A DNA stretch of 64,000 nt from Synechococcus sp. PCC 7335 (GCF_000155595.1 NZ_DS989905.1:62001-126000); one strand, 5' to 3'. Shown: positions 17,730 through 27,143, counted from the first letter of the stretch. The notes: a model not told the origin generated them from the sequence alone. A program made the numbers and translations.

Positions 17730-18917
17730 TTAAAAGACATCGGCGGGATCAGCAGCATTCAGCTTACGCATCGAAATAGCGGCTGAGGCCAAACACATGC
17801 CAACCGTTGCCGTAAAGACTTGCACCGCAACACCTAGCCTCATTCCCAGCGGAATTTTGGTCAAAAAGGCCAGCAGCTCGTACATGCCGATCGAAATGCC
17901 ATAGCCAGGGATAAAGCCCAGCAGCGCCAGAATAATCGCTTCTTGAAAAACAACGTTTAGCAGCTGCCGATCTGAATAGCCCATGGCCTTGAGGGTGGCA
18001 TACTCAGGTAGATGATCGTTGACGTCGGAATACAGCACCTGATTGACAATCACAACGCCCACCACCAGGCCCATAATGGCGCCAAAGCTGAAGATAATGC
18101 CCGCCGCATCTTTGCGCCAAAAGGCAATCTCGGTTTTGATAAATTCTTCGGGGGTGACGACTTTGACCGACTCGGGCAGTCGGGCATTGAGCGTTTGTTG
18201 AACCGTTTCTAAATCCGCCTCCGGTTCTAGCGTTAGCGCGCCCAAGTTAACGACGTTGAGAGAGTCTGAGCCGATTAGCCGTTGATATGTCCAGTCGCTG
18301 GCGATCAGGTGCCCATAGGTAAAGATACTGCTGCCTAGCGTAAACAAGCCGCCGACCCGCACCCGGTATCCCGAAATCTCGGTGGTGACTTCGCCGCCTT
18401 GGTCTATGGTTTCGGCAACCGGGCCGATTTTGGGCTGCGCTTTTCTATCGAGTAAGACAACATTCGGCAGCTTGATTTGGTCGATCTGCTGGCTGACTTC
18501 GGGTAGGTCTAGAACCGGACGCTCAGGATCAAAGGCCAGCACCATGACGGCGGTGCTCTCTCTATCCCAGGGGTTGATCCAATCCGCGCTGCCAAGATAG
18601 AGCGGATTAGCAGCGGCAACGCCTTCGATCGCATCTGCCTGATACAGATGTCGGCGCGAGAACGGCTGGCCTACATACAGCGCTTCGGTGCGCTGCTCTA
18701 GCAACACCAAGTCGACTTGCAGATGCCGATGCACGAAGGTAGAGCCTTCCAAAAACATTTCTTGGAATCCCAGCATGGTGAAAATTAAAATATCGGCAAA
18801 GGCCACCCCCGTCAGCGCCACCAGCAGCCGTACTTTTTGATGACTCAGCTGCGCCCATCCCAGCGGCGGCTCCTGATTAGACTGCTTGAAAAAGTTCTTT
18901 AGAAGAAAGCGTTTCAT
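17730..18917 (-). CDS. devC: DevC-type ABC exporter permease
   Basis: 395 residues, MacB/FtsX-like topology: one N-terminal membrane helix (about 29-50, LLVALTGVAFADILIFTMLGF), a large periplasmic domain (about 55-275), then three helices (about 273-300, 322-345, 358-385). ATYATLKAMGY-type wording (LPEYATLKAMGYSDRQLL) marks the FtsX core. The start overlaps the devB stop by four bases. It works with DevA (energy) and DevB (membrane fusion). Confidence 0.93.
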   Translation of the reverse strand: MKRFLLKNFFKQSNQEPPLGWAQLSHQKVRLLVALTGVAFADILIFTMLGFQEMFLEGSTFVHRHLQVDLVLLEQRTEALYVGQPFSRRHLYQADAIEGVAAANPLYLGSADWINPWDRESTAVMVLAFDPERPVLDLPEVSQQIDQIKLPNVVLLDRKAQPKIGPVAETIDQGGEVTTEISGYRVRVGGLFTLGSSIFTYGHLIASDWTYQRLIGSDSLNVVNLGALTLEPEADLETVQQTLNARLPESVKVVTPEEFIKTEIAFWRKDAAGIIFSFGAIMGLVVGVVIVNQVLYSDVNDHLPEYATLKAMGYSDRQLLNVVFQEAIILALLGFIPGYGISIGMYELLAFLTKIPLGMRLGVAVQVFTATVGMCLASAAISMRKLNAADPADVF

Positions 18918-20116
18918 AATTCACCTAACGGGCGCTCTAGGTCGATCTCAATGCGAACTTGCAAGTTGGTGAGCGCGGCGACTTTGTCGTTGTCTTCAGG
19001 GTCGATGCGAACTTTCACCTCGACCACCCGAGCGTCTTTATCAGCAGCGGGATCAGCGCCTAAAACGTCTTGTTTGTTGATCTGCATGCCAATCTGCTCG
19101 ACAACGCCATGAATTTCGCCTTCAAAGCCCCCGTGCTCGCTGACGATGGTGGCTCGCTGCCCGAGCTGTACAAGACTGACATCGGTTTCGTACACTTTGG
19201 CGATCGCAGTCATTTGATTGGTTTGTCCTAGCTCGACGATGCCTTCACTAATGTTGACCTGCTCGCCGATATGAGTGTTGATCTTCAAGATCTGACCTGC
19301 CCTCGGTACGCGCACATACAGATCTTCTAGCTCAGCCTCAATTCGCTTGACCTGGGCGATCGCATAGTTCAGCTCGGCCTGCGCCACCTGAAGATCTACC
19401 GGGCGCACTTCTTGGAGCCTAGCGAGCAAAGCCTGCTCCTGCCGTAGCTGTGCCTGTAGCGTAGACACGGTATTTGCCAATCGGGCTTTGGCCACATTCA
19501 AGCTCGCCTGAGCGGTCTCAAACACTTCTCGTCGGTCGTCTAGCACCGCTGTTTCGACGGCACCTTGCTGATGTAGCTGCTCGTATCGATAGTAGTTCTG
19601 TTCCGCATTTTGCAGCGCGGCTTGGGCGCGGACTTGTTCAGCCTGTCGCTCAGCCGTTTCAGTTTGCAGCCGGGACGCTAGCTGAGTGAGCACCGCTTGC
19701 TGAGCAGCAATATCAGCCAGTTTGGCCTCACCTGTTCTAGCCTGCACTTGTTTCGCCCAATAGATAGCCGCATTCTGTTGCGCCGCTGCTAGCTCGGCCT
19801 GTTTCTTATCGAGCCCTTGAAGAACAGCAATAATCTCTTCGGCATCCACCCAATCGCCTTCTTCGACCAAGATTTGATTCACTCGGCTATCGGCGGCGTT
19901 GGGCACCGACAGCTTGACGACTTCGCCTTGGGGCTCTAAGCGGCCTAGCGCAGTGACCGCCCTAGCCGGAGCAATCTCAGTGGTAGGATCTGGGCTAACG
20001 CCCCGATTAAAAGCAGAAGAAAGAACAACATAAGTCCCGACCGAGCCTAGCAGCAAAGCCGCGATCGCAGCCGCTAGCCAAGGGCGAGCTGATGGCTTAG
20101 AGAGAGTACTACCCAT
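18914..20116 (-). CDS. devB: DevB-type membrane fusion protein
   Basis: 400 residues: one N-terminal membrane anchor (about 13-33), a lipoyl half (GRLEPQGEVVKLSVP), a long periplasmic coiled coil (about 105-245, rich in Ala, Gln, Glu), the second lipoyl half (VRVPRAGQILKINTHIGEQV) and a beta-barrel domain. It would link DevC to an outer-membrane TolC-type channel. First gene of the devBCA unit, with AAGGAG-like sequence before 20116. The 247 bp upstream hold short repeats but no strong copy of the regulon element. Confidence 0.92.
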   Translation of the reverse strand: MGSTLSKPSARPWLAAAIAALLLGSVGTYVVLSSAFNRGVSPDPTTEIAPARAVTALGRLEPQGEVVKLSVPNAADSRVNQILVEEGDWVDAEEIIAVLQGLDKKQAELAAAQQNAAIYWAKQVQARTGEAKLADIAAQQAVLTQLASRLQTETAERQAEQVRAQAALQNAEQNYYRYEQLHQQGAVETAVLDDRREVFETAQASLNVAKARLANTVSTLQAQLRQEQALLARLQEVRPVDLQVAQAELNYAIAQVKRIEAELEDLYVRVPRAGQILKINTHIGEQVNISEGIVELGQTNQMTAIAKVYETDVSLVQLGQRATIVSEHGGFEGEIHGVVEQIGMQINKQDVLGADPAADKDARVVEVKVRIDPEDNDKVAALTNLQVRIEIDLERPLGEL

Positions 20117-20363
20117 CTCAAAAACTCCTTAATGTTAGGTGTTGTTGACTTTGCTGTTTATCTTGATGTTTATCTTGAGGTGTTGTTGATTTTGTTAACG
20201 GATTGCGATTTCTCTTTCGATATTCTCTAAAGTAGATGTATCTAAAGCAAATATGTCTCAAGCAAATAATGGTGAGATCCGCCTGGGTTTAGTTTCAACA
20301 ACCTCAAGGTAGGCAGATTATTTGAGGATCCTGTGTGGACGGGCCAAAGCAAGGGTAGAGGCT
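20117..20363. other. Divergent intergenic region devB / pentapeptide gene
   Basis: Contains an imperfect tandem repeat rich in TTG (GGTGTTGTTGA and TGTTTATCTTGA words, 20134-20200) and, at 20321-20338, TTTGAGGATCCTGTGTGG. The latter is similar to a minus-strand regulon element but with a damaged left half. Both promoters must lie here. Confidence 0.35.
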
Positions 20364-20882
20364 ATGCAAAAGGTAAAAGAGGCGGATATTCTACAGCGCT
20401 ATGCGGCTGGCGAAAGAGACTTCAGCCAAATCGACGTGAGCGGTGCCAACCTGACGGGTAGCAAGCTGAGCGGCGCTAATTTGATTCGGAGCGATCTATC
20501 GGCGGCTCGTCTGGTTTCGGCTAACTTGAGCGGTGCTTTTTTGGTGATGGCGAATCTGCGCGGGGCTGATTTACAGCGTGCCACCCTGATTGTGACTAAT
20601 CTCAGTGGGGCTAATCTGCAAGCGGCCAATCTCAGTGAGGCCAATCTCTTTGAAGGCGTTCTTACCGGGGCGAACTTATCGCAGGCGACGCTATCGGCGG
20701 CCACTCTCAACGGCGCTGTGATGGCGGGGGTGAATCTGTCTGGGGCCAATCTTCAGCAGGCGGATTTGCAGGGCGCCAACCTATACGGGGCTAATTTGCA
20801 AGACGCGGATCTGCGCGGGGCTGACTTGAGTAAAACAAACCTACGCGAAGCTAACTTGAGCCGGGCGAAGCTGCCTGAATGA
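20364..20882 (+). CDS. Pentapeptide-repeat protein 1
   Basis: 172 residues, almost entirely A(D/N)LXX pentapeptides from about residue 20 on (ANLTG, ANLIR, ANLSG, ADLQR and so on), about 29 units. These fold into a right-handed quadrilateral beta helix; function is unknown for most cyanobacterial members. The short N-terminal helix (LQRYAAGERDFSQID) is shared with the next gene and with many cyanobacterial relatives. Start at the ATG 20364; an in-frame TTG at 20322 has no ribosome site. It is followed 33 bp later by a second pentapeptide gene. Confidence 0.88.
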   Translation: MQKVKEADILQRYAAGERDFSQIDVSGANLTGSKLSGANLIRSDLSAARLVSANLSGAFLVMANLRGADLQRATLIVTNLSGANLQAANLSEANLFEGVLTGANLSQATLSAATLNGAVMAGVNLSGANLQQADLQGANLYGANLQDADLRGADLSKTNLREANLSRAKLPE

Positions 20883-20915
20883 GATCACAAGCTGTCAAAG
20901 AAAGGAGAAACCACT

Positions 20916-21521
20916 ATGAACGTCGATTACTTGCTAGCCCAATATGCCGCGGGCGATCGCCAGTTTGAATCGGCGGATCTCACTGGCGCTAGTCTGTATC
21001 GAGCCCACCTTGAAGGGATTGGGCTGCCAGGGGCGAACCTAGTAGGGGCCAATCTTAGCGGGGCGAGTCTCTCTAGCGCCAACTTGAACAAAGCGAACCT
21101 GATTGGGGCCAATCTCAGCGGCGCTGATCTAAGAGCCGCAGACTTAAGCGGGGCCACCCTAATTGGGGCTAATCTCAGCGGGGCCAAGCTAGGCGAAGCT
21201 AATTTGGCGGACATTACGATTAGTGGCGCCAACCTGGGCGGCGCTAACCTCAGTAAGGTCAATCTCAGCGGTGCGGTGCTGGCAAGCGCGAACCTATCCG
21301 GCGCGATCTTGAATGCGACACGACTGCAGGCAGCTAACATGTCAGGGGCTAATCTTAGTCATGCGAGCTTGGTTGAGGCCGATCTTAGCCAGGCCAACTT
21401 ACAGGGCGCTAATCTCGCAGGTGCGAACTTACACCAGACTATTCTCACCAATGCAGTGCTCGACAATGCCAATTTGAGCGGTACTAGCTTACAAGGTGCC
21501 GCGCTTGCAGCTAAATCTTAG
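20916..21521 (+). CDS. Pentapeptide-repeat protein 2
   Basis: 201 residues with about 35 A(N/D)LSG-type pentapeptides after an N-terminal helix LLAQYAAGDRQFESAD that matches the helix of the preceding protein, so the two are tandem paralogues. AAGGAG lies before the ATG. No signal peptide. Together with the downstream acyltransferase gene it forms a three-gene unit divergent from devBCA. Confidence 0.9.
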   Translation: MNVDYLLAQYAAGDRQFESADLTGASLYRAHLEGIGLPGANLVGANLSGASLSSANLNKANLIGANLSGADLRAADLSGATLIGANLSGAKLGEANLADITISGANLGGANLSKVNLSGAVLASANLSGAILNATRLQAANMSGANLSHASLVEADLSQANLQGANLAGANLHQTILTNAVLDNANLSGTSLQGAALAAKS

Positions 21522-21548
21522 CGACGTAGATCTAGGAGTCTCTGAACT

Positions 21549-22490
21549 TTGTTTGATGCTCACGACATGACTTCTTTGCCACTACAAGAATGGCTACAAG
21601 ATCATCTCTCACTTATTTCCGCCCTGAAAAGCTTTGCTGAGCTGTACCACCAGGCCAGCTCAATGAGTCATCTAGATGGGCAATCGCTAGAGAATCGCAG
21701 TCCTCACATGATTCGGAAAATCATGCCGCTGATGAGGTGGTTCTACACCTATTACTACCGCGTAGAAACAGATGGCTGGGAACATATTCCCAACGGCGAA
21801 CCAGTGATGCTGGTCGGTTCTCACAACGGTGGCATCGCCTCTCCCGATATGTACATGATGATGTACGACTGGTTTCGTCGCTTTGGCCCAGAGAAACCGC
21901 TGTACGGGCTGATGACGCCTACCATTTGGAAAGCCTGGCCGACAATGGCTCACTTAGAAGCTCAACTGGGAGCTATCCAAGCAAAACCTCAGCTAGCGAT
22001 CACGGCCCTTCGTCGCAACACTAGCATTGCGGTTTACCCCGGTGGCATCCAAGATATGTTTCGACCTTATGACATGCGCCACAAGATTTACTTTCATAAC
22101 CGCAAGGGCTTCGTTAAGCTAGCAATCAAAGAAGCTGTTCCAATTGTTCCGATGATTTCTGATGGAGCACATTCTACCCTAAGGGTCCTAACAGACATCT
22201 ACCCGCAGCTAAAATGTCTCCACAAACAAGGGGTAATAACTTGGCCTCTAGACATAGATCCTCAAGTTTTTCCGATCTATCTCGGACTGCCTTGGGGATT
22301 AGCCATTGGCCCACTTCCCAACATTCCTCTACCCGTCAAAATCCATACGCGCATCTGCAAACCCATCCGGTTTGAGCGGACAGGCACTAAGGCGGTACGA
22401 GACTTAGACTACGTCAATAGCTGCTATGAACAAGTGTTGCTCAAAATGCAGCGATCACTGGATGACTTGGTCACAGAGCATCTACCCTAA
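21549..22490 (+). CDS. DGAT2/PlsC-like acyltransferase
   Basis: 313 residues. The acyltransferase core is seen as VMLVGSHNGGIASPD (the histidine block), then AVYPGGIQDMF and the RKGFVKLAIKEAVPIVPM segment typical of the diacylglycerol acyltransferase branch. It should esterify a glycerol lipid or alcohol with an acyl-CoA or acyl-ACP at the membrane; the acceptor is unknown. The start may be TTG at 21549 (AGGAG about 11 bases upstream) or ATG at 21567. It closes the pentapeptide gene unit, 27 bp after it. The neighbouring devBCA lipid-type exporter makes an envelope-lipid role attractive, but this is inference. Confidence 0.8.
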   Translation: MFDAHDMTSLPLQEWLQDHLSLISALKSFAELYHQASSMSHLDGQSLENRSPHMIRKIMPLMRWFYTYYYRVETDGWEHIPNGEPVMLVGSHNGGIASPDMYMMMYDWFRRFGPEKPLYGLMTPTIWKAWPTMAHLEAQLGAIQAKPQLAITALRRNTSIAVYPGGIQDMFRPYDMRHKIYFHNRKGFVKLAIKEAVPIVPMISDGAHSTLRVLTDIYPQLKCLHKQGVITWPLDIDPQVFPIYLGLPWGLAIGPLPNIPLPVKIHTRICKPIRFERTGTKAVRDLDYVNSCYEQVLLKMQRSLDDLVTEHLP

Positions 22491-22538
22491 ATCTACCCTA
22501 GATATATAGCCAGATACAGCCAGCCAGGCCCTATCTTC

Positions 22539-22558
22539 CTCACAACTTCTTCAGCTTC
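22539..22558 (+). promoter_or_regulatory. Regulon element copy before hsp20
   Basis: CTCACAACTTCTTCAGCTTC, ending 71 bp before the hsp20 start. Confidence 0.65.
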
Positions 22559-22629
22559 TCTTTCTAAGCTCTAAATAGAGTTGAATAAACTGTTCAATTC
22601 TATTCGTATAATCTTTTGGAGAATGTGAT

Positions 22630-23097
22630 ATGGCTATTAAACGTTGGCATCCTTTTGGTGAAATCAAGCGTTGGGAACCATTCGGCGAAATTGATACGCT
22701 TCGCCAGGAAATGAATCGACTGCTAGAGCAGTTTACGCCAAACGGTTTGGGCGAGAGCAACGGGTTTGCTTTTGTGCCTTCTGCCGAGCTAGAAGAGACA
22801 GAGAGCGAGGTGCTTTTGAAGCTCGAAGTGCCCGGTATGAAGGCAGAAGACCTAGACATTGAGGTTATGGACGAAGCGGTCAGGGTGAAAGGCGAACGTA
22901 AATCTGAAACTAAAACCGAGGAGGAAGGAGAGCGACGTTCTGAGTTTTACTATGGCGAGTTTCAGCGCGTCATTCCGATGCCTAAGCGCGTAGAGAAAGA
23001 TCAGGCCGTCGCTGAGTATAAGGACGGCGTGTTGAGGCTAACGCTGCCGAAAGCGCCCGAAGAAACTAACGAATCCGTGAAAATCAAGGTCGCCTAG
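22630..23097 (+). CDS. hsp20: Small heat-shock protein, Hsp20/alpha-crystallin
   Basis: 155 residues. A short N-terminal arm holds two near-repeats (KRWHPFGEIKRWEPFGEI), then the alpha-crystallin domain (about 48-140; VLLKLEVPGMKAEDLDIEV, RRSEFYYGEFQRVIPMP, AEYKDGVLRLTLPKA) and a C-terminal IKV. It is an ATP-independent holdase that keeps unfolding proteins soluble for GroEL or FtsH, both encoded in this window behind the same element. A GGAG lies before the ATG. A strong hairpin follows the stop. Confidence 0.95.
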   Translation: MAIKRWHPFGEIKRWEPFGEIDTLRQEMNRLLEQFTPNGLGESNGFAFVPSAELEETESEVLLKLEVPGMKAEDLDIEVMDEAVRVKGERKSETKTEEEGERRSEFYYGEFQRVIPMPKRVEKDQAVAEYKDGVLRLTLPKAPEETNESVKIKVA

Positions 23098-23111
23098 ATG
23101 CTGCGATATAA

Positions 23112-23149
23112 AATTGGCCCTGTGAGTTATCGTACTCGCAGGGCCAATT
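23112..23149 (+). terminator. Hairpin terminator after hsp20
   Basis: AATTGGCCCTGTGAG pairs with CTCGCAGGGCCAATT (15 bp, one G-U) around an 8-base loop, 15 bp after the hsp20 stop. The following CTTATACTTT is only moderately T-rich. Confidence 0.65.
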
Positions 23150-23235
23150 CTTATACTTTGTAGCAATGTACCAATGTACAGAGCAAAGTACAGAGCAAAA
23201 GCTATCTCTAGCTGAAAAACTTGCTGATGTCGTCA

Positions 23236-24249
23236 TTACTCACCGTATTTAGCGCTACTGACTTTCCCCCTAAACACGACGTACTGATAGATGTTGTAAA
23301 ACAACATAATTGGAATCAAGAAGCCTACAAAAATAAGCATGAATACCAGAGCGCTAGGCGATGCTGCTCCCTGATATATCGTGATTTTGGTTGGAATAAT
23401 GTAGGGAAACACAATTAAGCCGATGCCCAGAAACGACAGCAAAAACAACAGCAGCGTCCAAATAAAGGGCGTGTTTTCGGCTTTTGCGAATAGGCTGCGT
23501 AAGAGTAGCCCAATCAATAAAACGGCCAGTAATGGAATGGCGACAAATGCAAATGTTAGGTTACTACTCAAAAGCTTGACTCTTAGCCCTTCTGAGAAGA
23601 TCGGCGTAGTGATGGTAATCAGTAGAGCGCCTGCTAAGGTCGTAAACGCTGCGATCTTTGCTGTGCGGTAATGAGTCTCTTGCAGTTCACCCTCTGTTTT
23701 TAGGATGAGGTACGTAGAGCCAATCAGAACATAGCCCTGTATTAAGGTGAGCGCAACCAGCAGCGATCGCCAATTAAGCCAATCCCAAACACCGCCAGTA
23801 AAATGCCCCGCACTATCGACCTGAATCCCAGAAAGCACGCTACCTAATGCAAATCCCTGACTCATCGCGGCAACAAAGCTAGCGACGCCAAAGGCATTGT
23901 TCCAAAACCGCTTGCGTCGCGATAGTTCTCTGAACTCAAAGGCAACGGCTCGAATACTCAGCGCAAAGATCATAGTCAGAATAGGAATATAGAGCGCACT
24001 GAGAATAGTGGCATAAGCGACTGGAAATGCACCGAACAAAGCCCCTCCCATCAGCACCAACCAGGTTTCGTTAGCATCCCACACATTGCTAAGGCTAGTC
24101 ATCAGCATGCCACGCTTTTCCTCACCATCAGCACTCAAAGAGAGAATGCCTACCCCTAAATCGAACCCATCTAAAATGACATAAAGGAACAGAAACAAGG
24201 CTAAAATAAAAAACCAAACCTGGGGCAAAAAGTAATCAAGCGTTTCCAT
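23236..24249 (-). CDS. cydB: Cytochrome bd oxidase subunit II
   Basis: 337 residues, about eight to nine membrane helices. Starts with VWFFILALFLFLYVILDGFDLGVGIL, the classic CydB N-terminus, followed by NVWDANETWLVLMGGALFGAFP. With CydA it forms the quinol:oxygen oxidoreductase used at low oxygen or under redox stress; it does not pump protons. It lies 48 bp after cydA on the same strand. Confidence 0.95.
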   Translation of the reverse strand: METLDYFLPQVWFFILALFLFLYVILDGFDLGVGILSLSADGEEKRGMLMTSLSNVWDANETWLVLMGGALFGAFPVAYATILSALYIPILTMIFALSIRAVAFEFRELSRRKRFWNNAFGVASFVAAMSQGFALGSVLSGIQVDSAGHFTGGVWDWLNWRSLLVALTLIQGYVLIGSTYLILKTEGELQETHYRTAKIAAFTTLAGALLITITTPIFSEGLRVKLLSSNLTFAFVAIPLLAVLLIGLLLRSLFAKAENTPFIWTLLLFLLSFLGIGLIVFPYIIPTKITIYQGAASPSALVFMLIFVGFLIPIMLFYNIYQYVVFRGKVSSAKYGE

Positions 24250-24297
24250 TGAATGTTTTCGATATATGACTATGCTGATGGCTGCTTGAAGACAATC

Positions 24298-25737
24298 CTA
24301 TTGCTGAGCTTCAGCAGGGCGTTGGTTTGGCTGTAGCTCAGCAGGCTCAGTATCGACAATTACAATGTCTTCTGAGGGTAACGGCAGCGCTAAGTTAGGG
24401 CCTTCTAGAATGATTCGTCTGCCAAAATATAGGGTTGTTGTAAATAGCAGCCCGTAGAGCGCAACGAACCCTATCAGCGAAGCGAAGACCTCCTCGGCTG
24501 GAATCTGAGAAGCCGCGTCAATGGTGCGAATTTCTCCATATACCGTCCAAGGTTGCCGGCCGACACAGCGTACAATCCAACCTGAATCAGTAGCGATGTA
24601 GCCTAGCGGCGCGGCAAAAATCCAGGCTCGCATCAACCACTTTTGTCTACTGATATTCTCGCTCGATAGCTGCTTGCGCCACCACTGCCATGTACTCCAC
24701 AGCATTAGAGCCGCTAAGAAAAAGCCGATTGCAATCATGATCCGAAAAGCGTAGTAGATTAGGCCGATTTGATGAGGCCGATCTTCCGGTGCAAACGCTT
24801 TAAGCCCCTGTACCGGCTCCGAGAGCTTCGGTTTTAGCTCTAAGATCAGTCCCAGCGCTTCGGGTACGGCTATCTCAAAATCGTTTTTCTCGGCCTTGTC
24901 ATTAGGCAAGGCTAATAGGCTCCAGTCGCCGCCTTCTCCGGCTGGAATGGTCTCCCAGCGAGCTTCCATCGCAGCGAGCTTAGTCGGCTGATAGTGATAA
25001 ACCTGTTCGGCGCTGATATGACCGATGTAGATTTGAATCGGGGCAACGGTGATCGCACAGCCTAAGACAATCTTGAACGAGCGCGTGAAAAAGGCTTGAT
25101 TTCGTCCTTTGAGTATGTACCAGGCGCTGATGCCGCCAATCACAAATAAGGACGTTTCTAGCGTGGCAAAAAACATGTGCAATACGCTGGTACGCATGAA
25201 CGGATTGAACATGGCTTGAAAGTAATCATGAACGATAAACTTTCCGTCAATAAACTCACCCCCCGTAGGCGTTTGCATCCAGGAGTTGGCAATCAAAATC
25301 CAAAAGGTCGAGAGGTTGGCCCCAAACGCAACCATCACGGTAGAAAACAGATGCACATAGGGATTTACCCGCTCCCAACCGAATAACATGATGCCCAAGA
25401 AACCCGCTTCTAGCATGAAGGCCATCGAAGCCTCGAAGCCTAAAATACTGCCAAAGAAATCCCCGGTTGCTTCAGAAAACGGTGCCCAGTTTGTTCCAAA
25501 CTGAAATTCCATTGGAATGCCAGTCGCAACGCCGATGCCGAAGTTCAGCACATAGAGCTTCGACCAAAACCTAGCGTGGTAGTAATAGTCAGGATTCTTC
25601 GTCTTTAACCATAGGATTTCGACCACGACAAGATAGATTCCCATGCCTGTGGTAAGTACCGGCCAGAGCATGTGAAAGATTGCAGTCAGGGCGAACTGCA
25701 TTCGAGAGAGAATATAAGAATCGGGCAGAAAGTCCAT
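24298..25737 (-). CDS. cydA: Cytochrome bd oxidase subunit I
   Basis: 479 residues from the ATG at 25737 (MDFLPDSYILSRMQFALT); a longer frame from 25779 is a 15-bp tandem repeat (TTCGAGAAGAAAACC) and unlikely to be translated. Heme ligands and core are seen: FALTAIFHMLWPVLT, MEFQFGTNWAPFS, SFWILIANSWMQTP-like STFWILIANSWMQTP, and GWIVRCVGRQPWTVYG. The Q-loop is short, as in the cyanide-insensitive CioA branch. Membrane-embedded terminal oxidase. It follows the thioredoxin reductase-like gene by 113 bp and probably shares its promoter and its regulon element. Confidence 0.94.
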   Translation of the reverse strand: MDFLPDSYILSRMQFALTAIFHMLWPVLTTGMGIYLVVVEILWLKTKNPDYYYHARFWSKLYVLNFGIGVATGIPMEFQFGTNWAPFSEATGDFFGSILGFEASMAFMLEAGFLGIMLFGWERVNPYVHLFSTVMVAFGANLSTFWILIANSWMQTPTGGEFIDGKFIVHDYFQAMFNPFMRTSVLHMFFATLETSLFVIGGISAWYILKGRNQAFFTRSFKIVLGCAITVAPIQIYIGHISAEQVYHYQPTKLAAMEARWETIPAGEGGDWSLLALPNDKAEKNDFEIAVPEALGLILELKPKLSEPVQGLKAFAPEDRPHQIGLIYYAFRIMIAIGFFLAALMLWSTWQWWRKQLSSENISRQKWLMRAWIFAAPLGYIATDSGWIVRCVGRQPWTVYGEIRTIDAASQIPAEEVFASLIGFVALYGLLFTTTLYFGRRIILEGPNLALPLPSEDIVIVDTEPAELQPNQRPAEAQQ

Positions 25738-25850
25738 TGAGAAGAAAACCTTCGAGAAGAAAACCTCGCAAAGCAGCACAAGACAATTTGAATCGCGTTT
25801 TGCGCTGTACAGAAACTGTGTAGCTTTAGTGGAATGCTATGATTCCATCG

Positions 25851-26828
25851 TTAAGACCATTGCGATCGCACTTTTTGTCTTTGATGAATGTATTGATCTG
25901 CCGATAGCGCCGCGATACAGCCCTCCGCCGCTGCGATCACCACCTGCCGAATTTCCTGAGCAATCACGTCTCCAACCGCATAAACCCCTTCAATCGAGGT
26001 AGACATCGTTTCCCTATCTGCCTTGATGTATCCTGCCGACGTGAGCGCGATCGACTGCCCTAAGAAATCCACGATAGGCAGATTGCCATGGAGATAGACA
26101 AACACACCTGCCACATCAAGCACTTCTTTATCATTAGCCGCATTGGCGACGGTAATGCCTTCTACATAGTCATGACCAAAAATAGTCGCAATAGACTTGT
26201 GCTCTACGACTTCGACATTTGGCAAACTGAGAATCTCTTCCATCTGTGCTTCTGAAGGAGCTTGCCCCTTCAAAAAGAGATAGATCTTGCCAGCCGATCT
26301 CGCGAGAATTTCTAACTCAGTAATCGCCTCGGGCGGTTCGCCAATTACCGCAACGGTCTTTCCTTTGTAGAAAGCAGCATCACAAATGGCGCAATAGCTG
26401 ACGCCTCTGCCAATGAATTCGGCCTCTCCCTTGAGCCTAGGCTTGTGGCCCATCGATCCGGTTGCAACAATAACGGTTTTGCCACAGTAGCTCCGCTCGG
26501 TCGTCATTACCTCCTTGATCTCCGCTGCCAAATTGACGCCAAATACCTGAGTCTGAACAATCTCAGCGCCAAAGCCTTCGGCCTGCTGATGAAAGCGAGA
26601 CAGCAGTTCTTCTCCAGAAACCGCCTGCGGCACGCCGGGGTAGTTCTCCATTCGATGGGTCATACTCAGCGCCCCCGCCATTGGATTTTTGTCTAAGACA
26701 ACGGTTTTTAGGTTGGCTCTAGCGGCATAGATGGCGGCGCTGAGCCCGGCTGGGCCACCGCCAATAATCACGACATCATAAAGGGTTTTGTTTGGATTTG
26801 AGCCAGATTTCACAGCAGTATCTAACAT
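25851..26828 (-). CDS. Thioredoxin reductase-like flavoprotein
   Basis: 325 residues. FAD-binding GGGPAGLSAAIYAA (about 22-36), redox-active Cys146-Ala-Ile-Cys149 in VSYCAICDAAFYKG, NAD(P)-binding VAVIGEPPEAITE, and the C-terminal FAD motif GVYAVGDVIAQEIRQVV. The second-domain glycine motif is GEPPEA rather than GGGDSA, so cofactor use may differ from classical TrxB. It probably reduces thioredoxin-like partners, or acts as a ferredoxin- or NADH-linked disulfide reductase. First gene of a likely operon with cydA and cydB; the regulon element lies 181 bp upstream. Confidence 0.85.
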   Translation of the reverse strand: MLDTAVKSGSNPNKTLYDVVIIGGGPAGLSAAIYAARANLKTVVLDKNPMAGALSMTHRMENYPGVPQAVSGEELLSRFHQQAEGFGAEIVQTQVFGVNLAAEIKEVMTTERSYCGKTVIVATGSMGHKPRLKGEAEFIGRGVSYCAICDAAFYKGKTVAVIGEPPEAITELEILARSAGKIYLFLKGQAPSEAQMEEILSLPNVEVVEHKSIATIFGHDYVEGITVANAANDKEVLDVAGVFVYLHGNLPIVDFLGQSIALTSAGYIKADRETMSTSIEGVYAVGDVIAQEIRQVVIAAAEGCIAALSADQYIHQRQKVRSQWS

Positions 26829-27008
26829 AGCAAAGCCTGTTTTGTGGATGTTCTTATGTATGCACTAACGTTTGAGCGCAGTGCTAAGGATTAGCTCGCA
26901 TAGAGGGTCTTGGCGGCATTCTCATTTCAATGGGCGTTTCTGGATCTGACACTTTTAATTAGAGCGACTAGATGATTATGATTACTTCAGCTATATACGC
27001 TAAAGATA

Positions 27009-27028
27009 AGTTGTGGGGAACTTGTGAA
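27009..27028 (-). promoter_or_regulatory. Regulon element copy before trxB-cydAB
   Basis: Reads TTCACAAGTTCCCCACAACT on the minus strand, 181 bp before the flavoprotein start. Divergent partner of the element at 27081-27100 in the 315-bp region 26829-27143, which otherwise holds no gene. Confidence 0.65.
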
Positions 27029-27080
27029 GAGATTCGAAGTGTTCTGATCGCTGACCAGTGAGATAGGCAGTGAGACAGGC

Positions 27081-27100
27081 GACACAACTTCCTCATATTC
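27081..27100 (+). promoter_or_regulatory. Regulon element copy before 27144 / P-ATPase
   Basis: GACACAACTTCCTCATATTC, ending 43 bp before the 27144 start. A -10-like TAAGAT follows at about 27113. Confidence 0.7.
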
Positions 27101-27143
27101 ATCAACGATAAATAAGATTGATAGGCTTGAGGGTTGAAAGCTA

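Noticed and set aside
20399-21340. Long open frames on the minus strand opposite the pentapeptide genes
   Set aside because: Mirror-image reading of the pentapeptide repeats (repeated Leu/Ala/Pro/Arg words); no start signals.
25739-25779. N-terminal extension of cydA
   Set aside because: The extension is a 15-bp tandem repeat and the family N-terminus begins at the ATG 25737.
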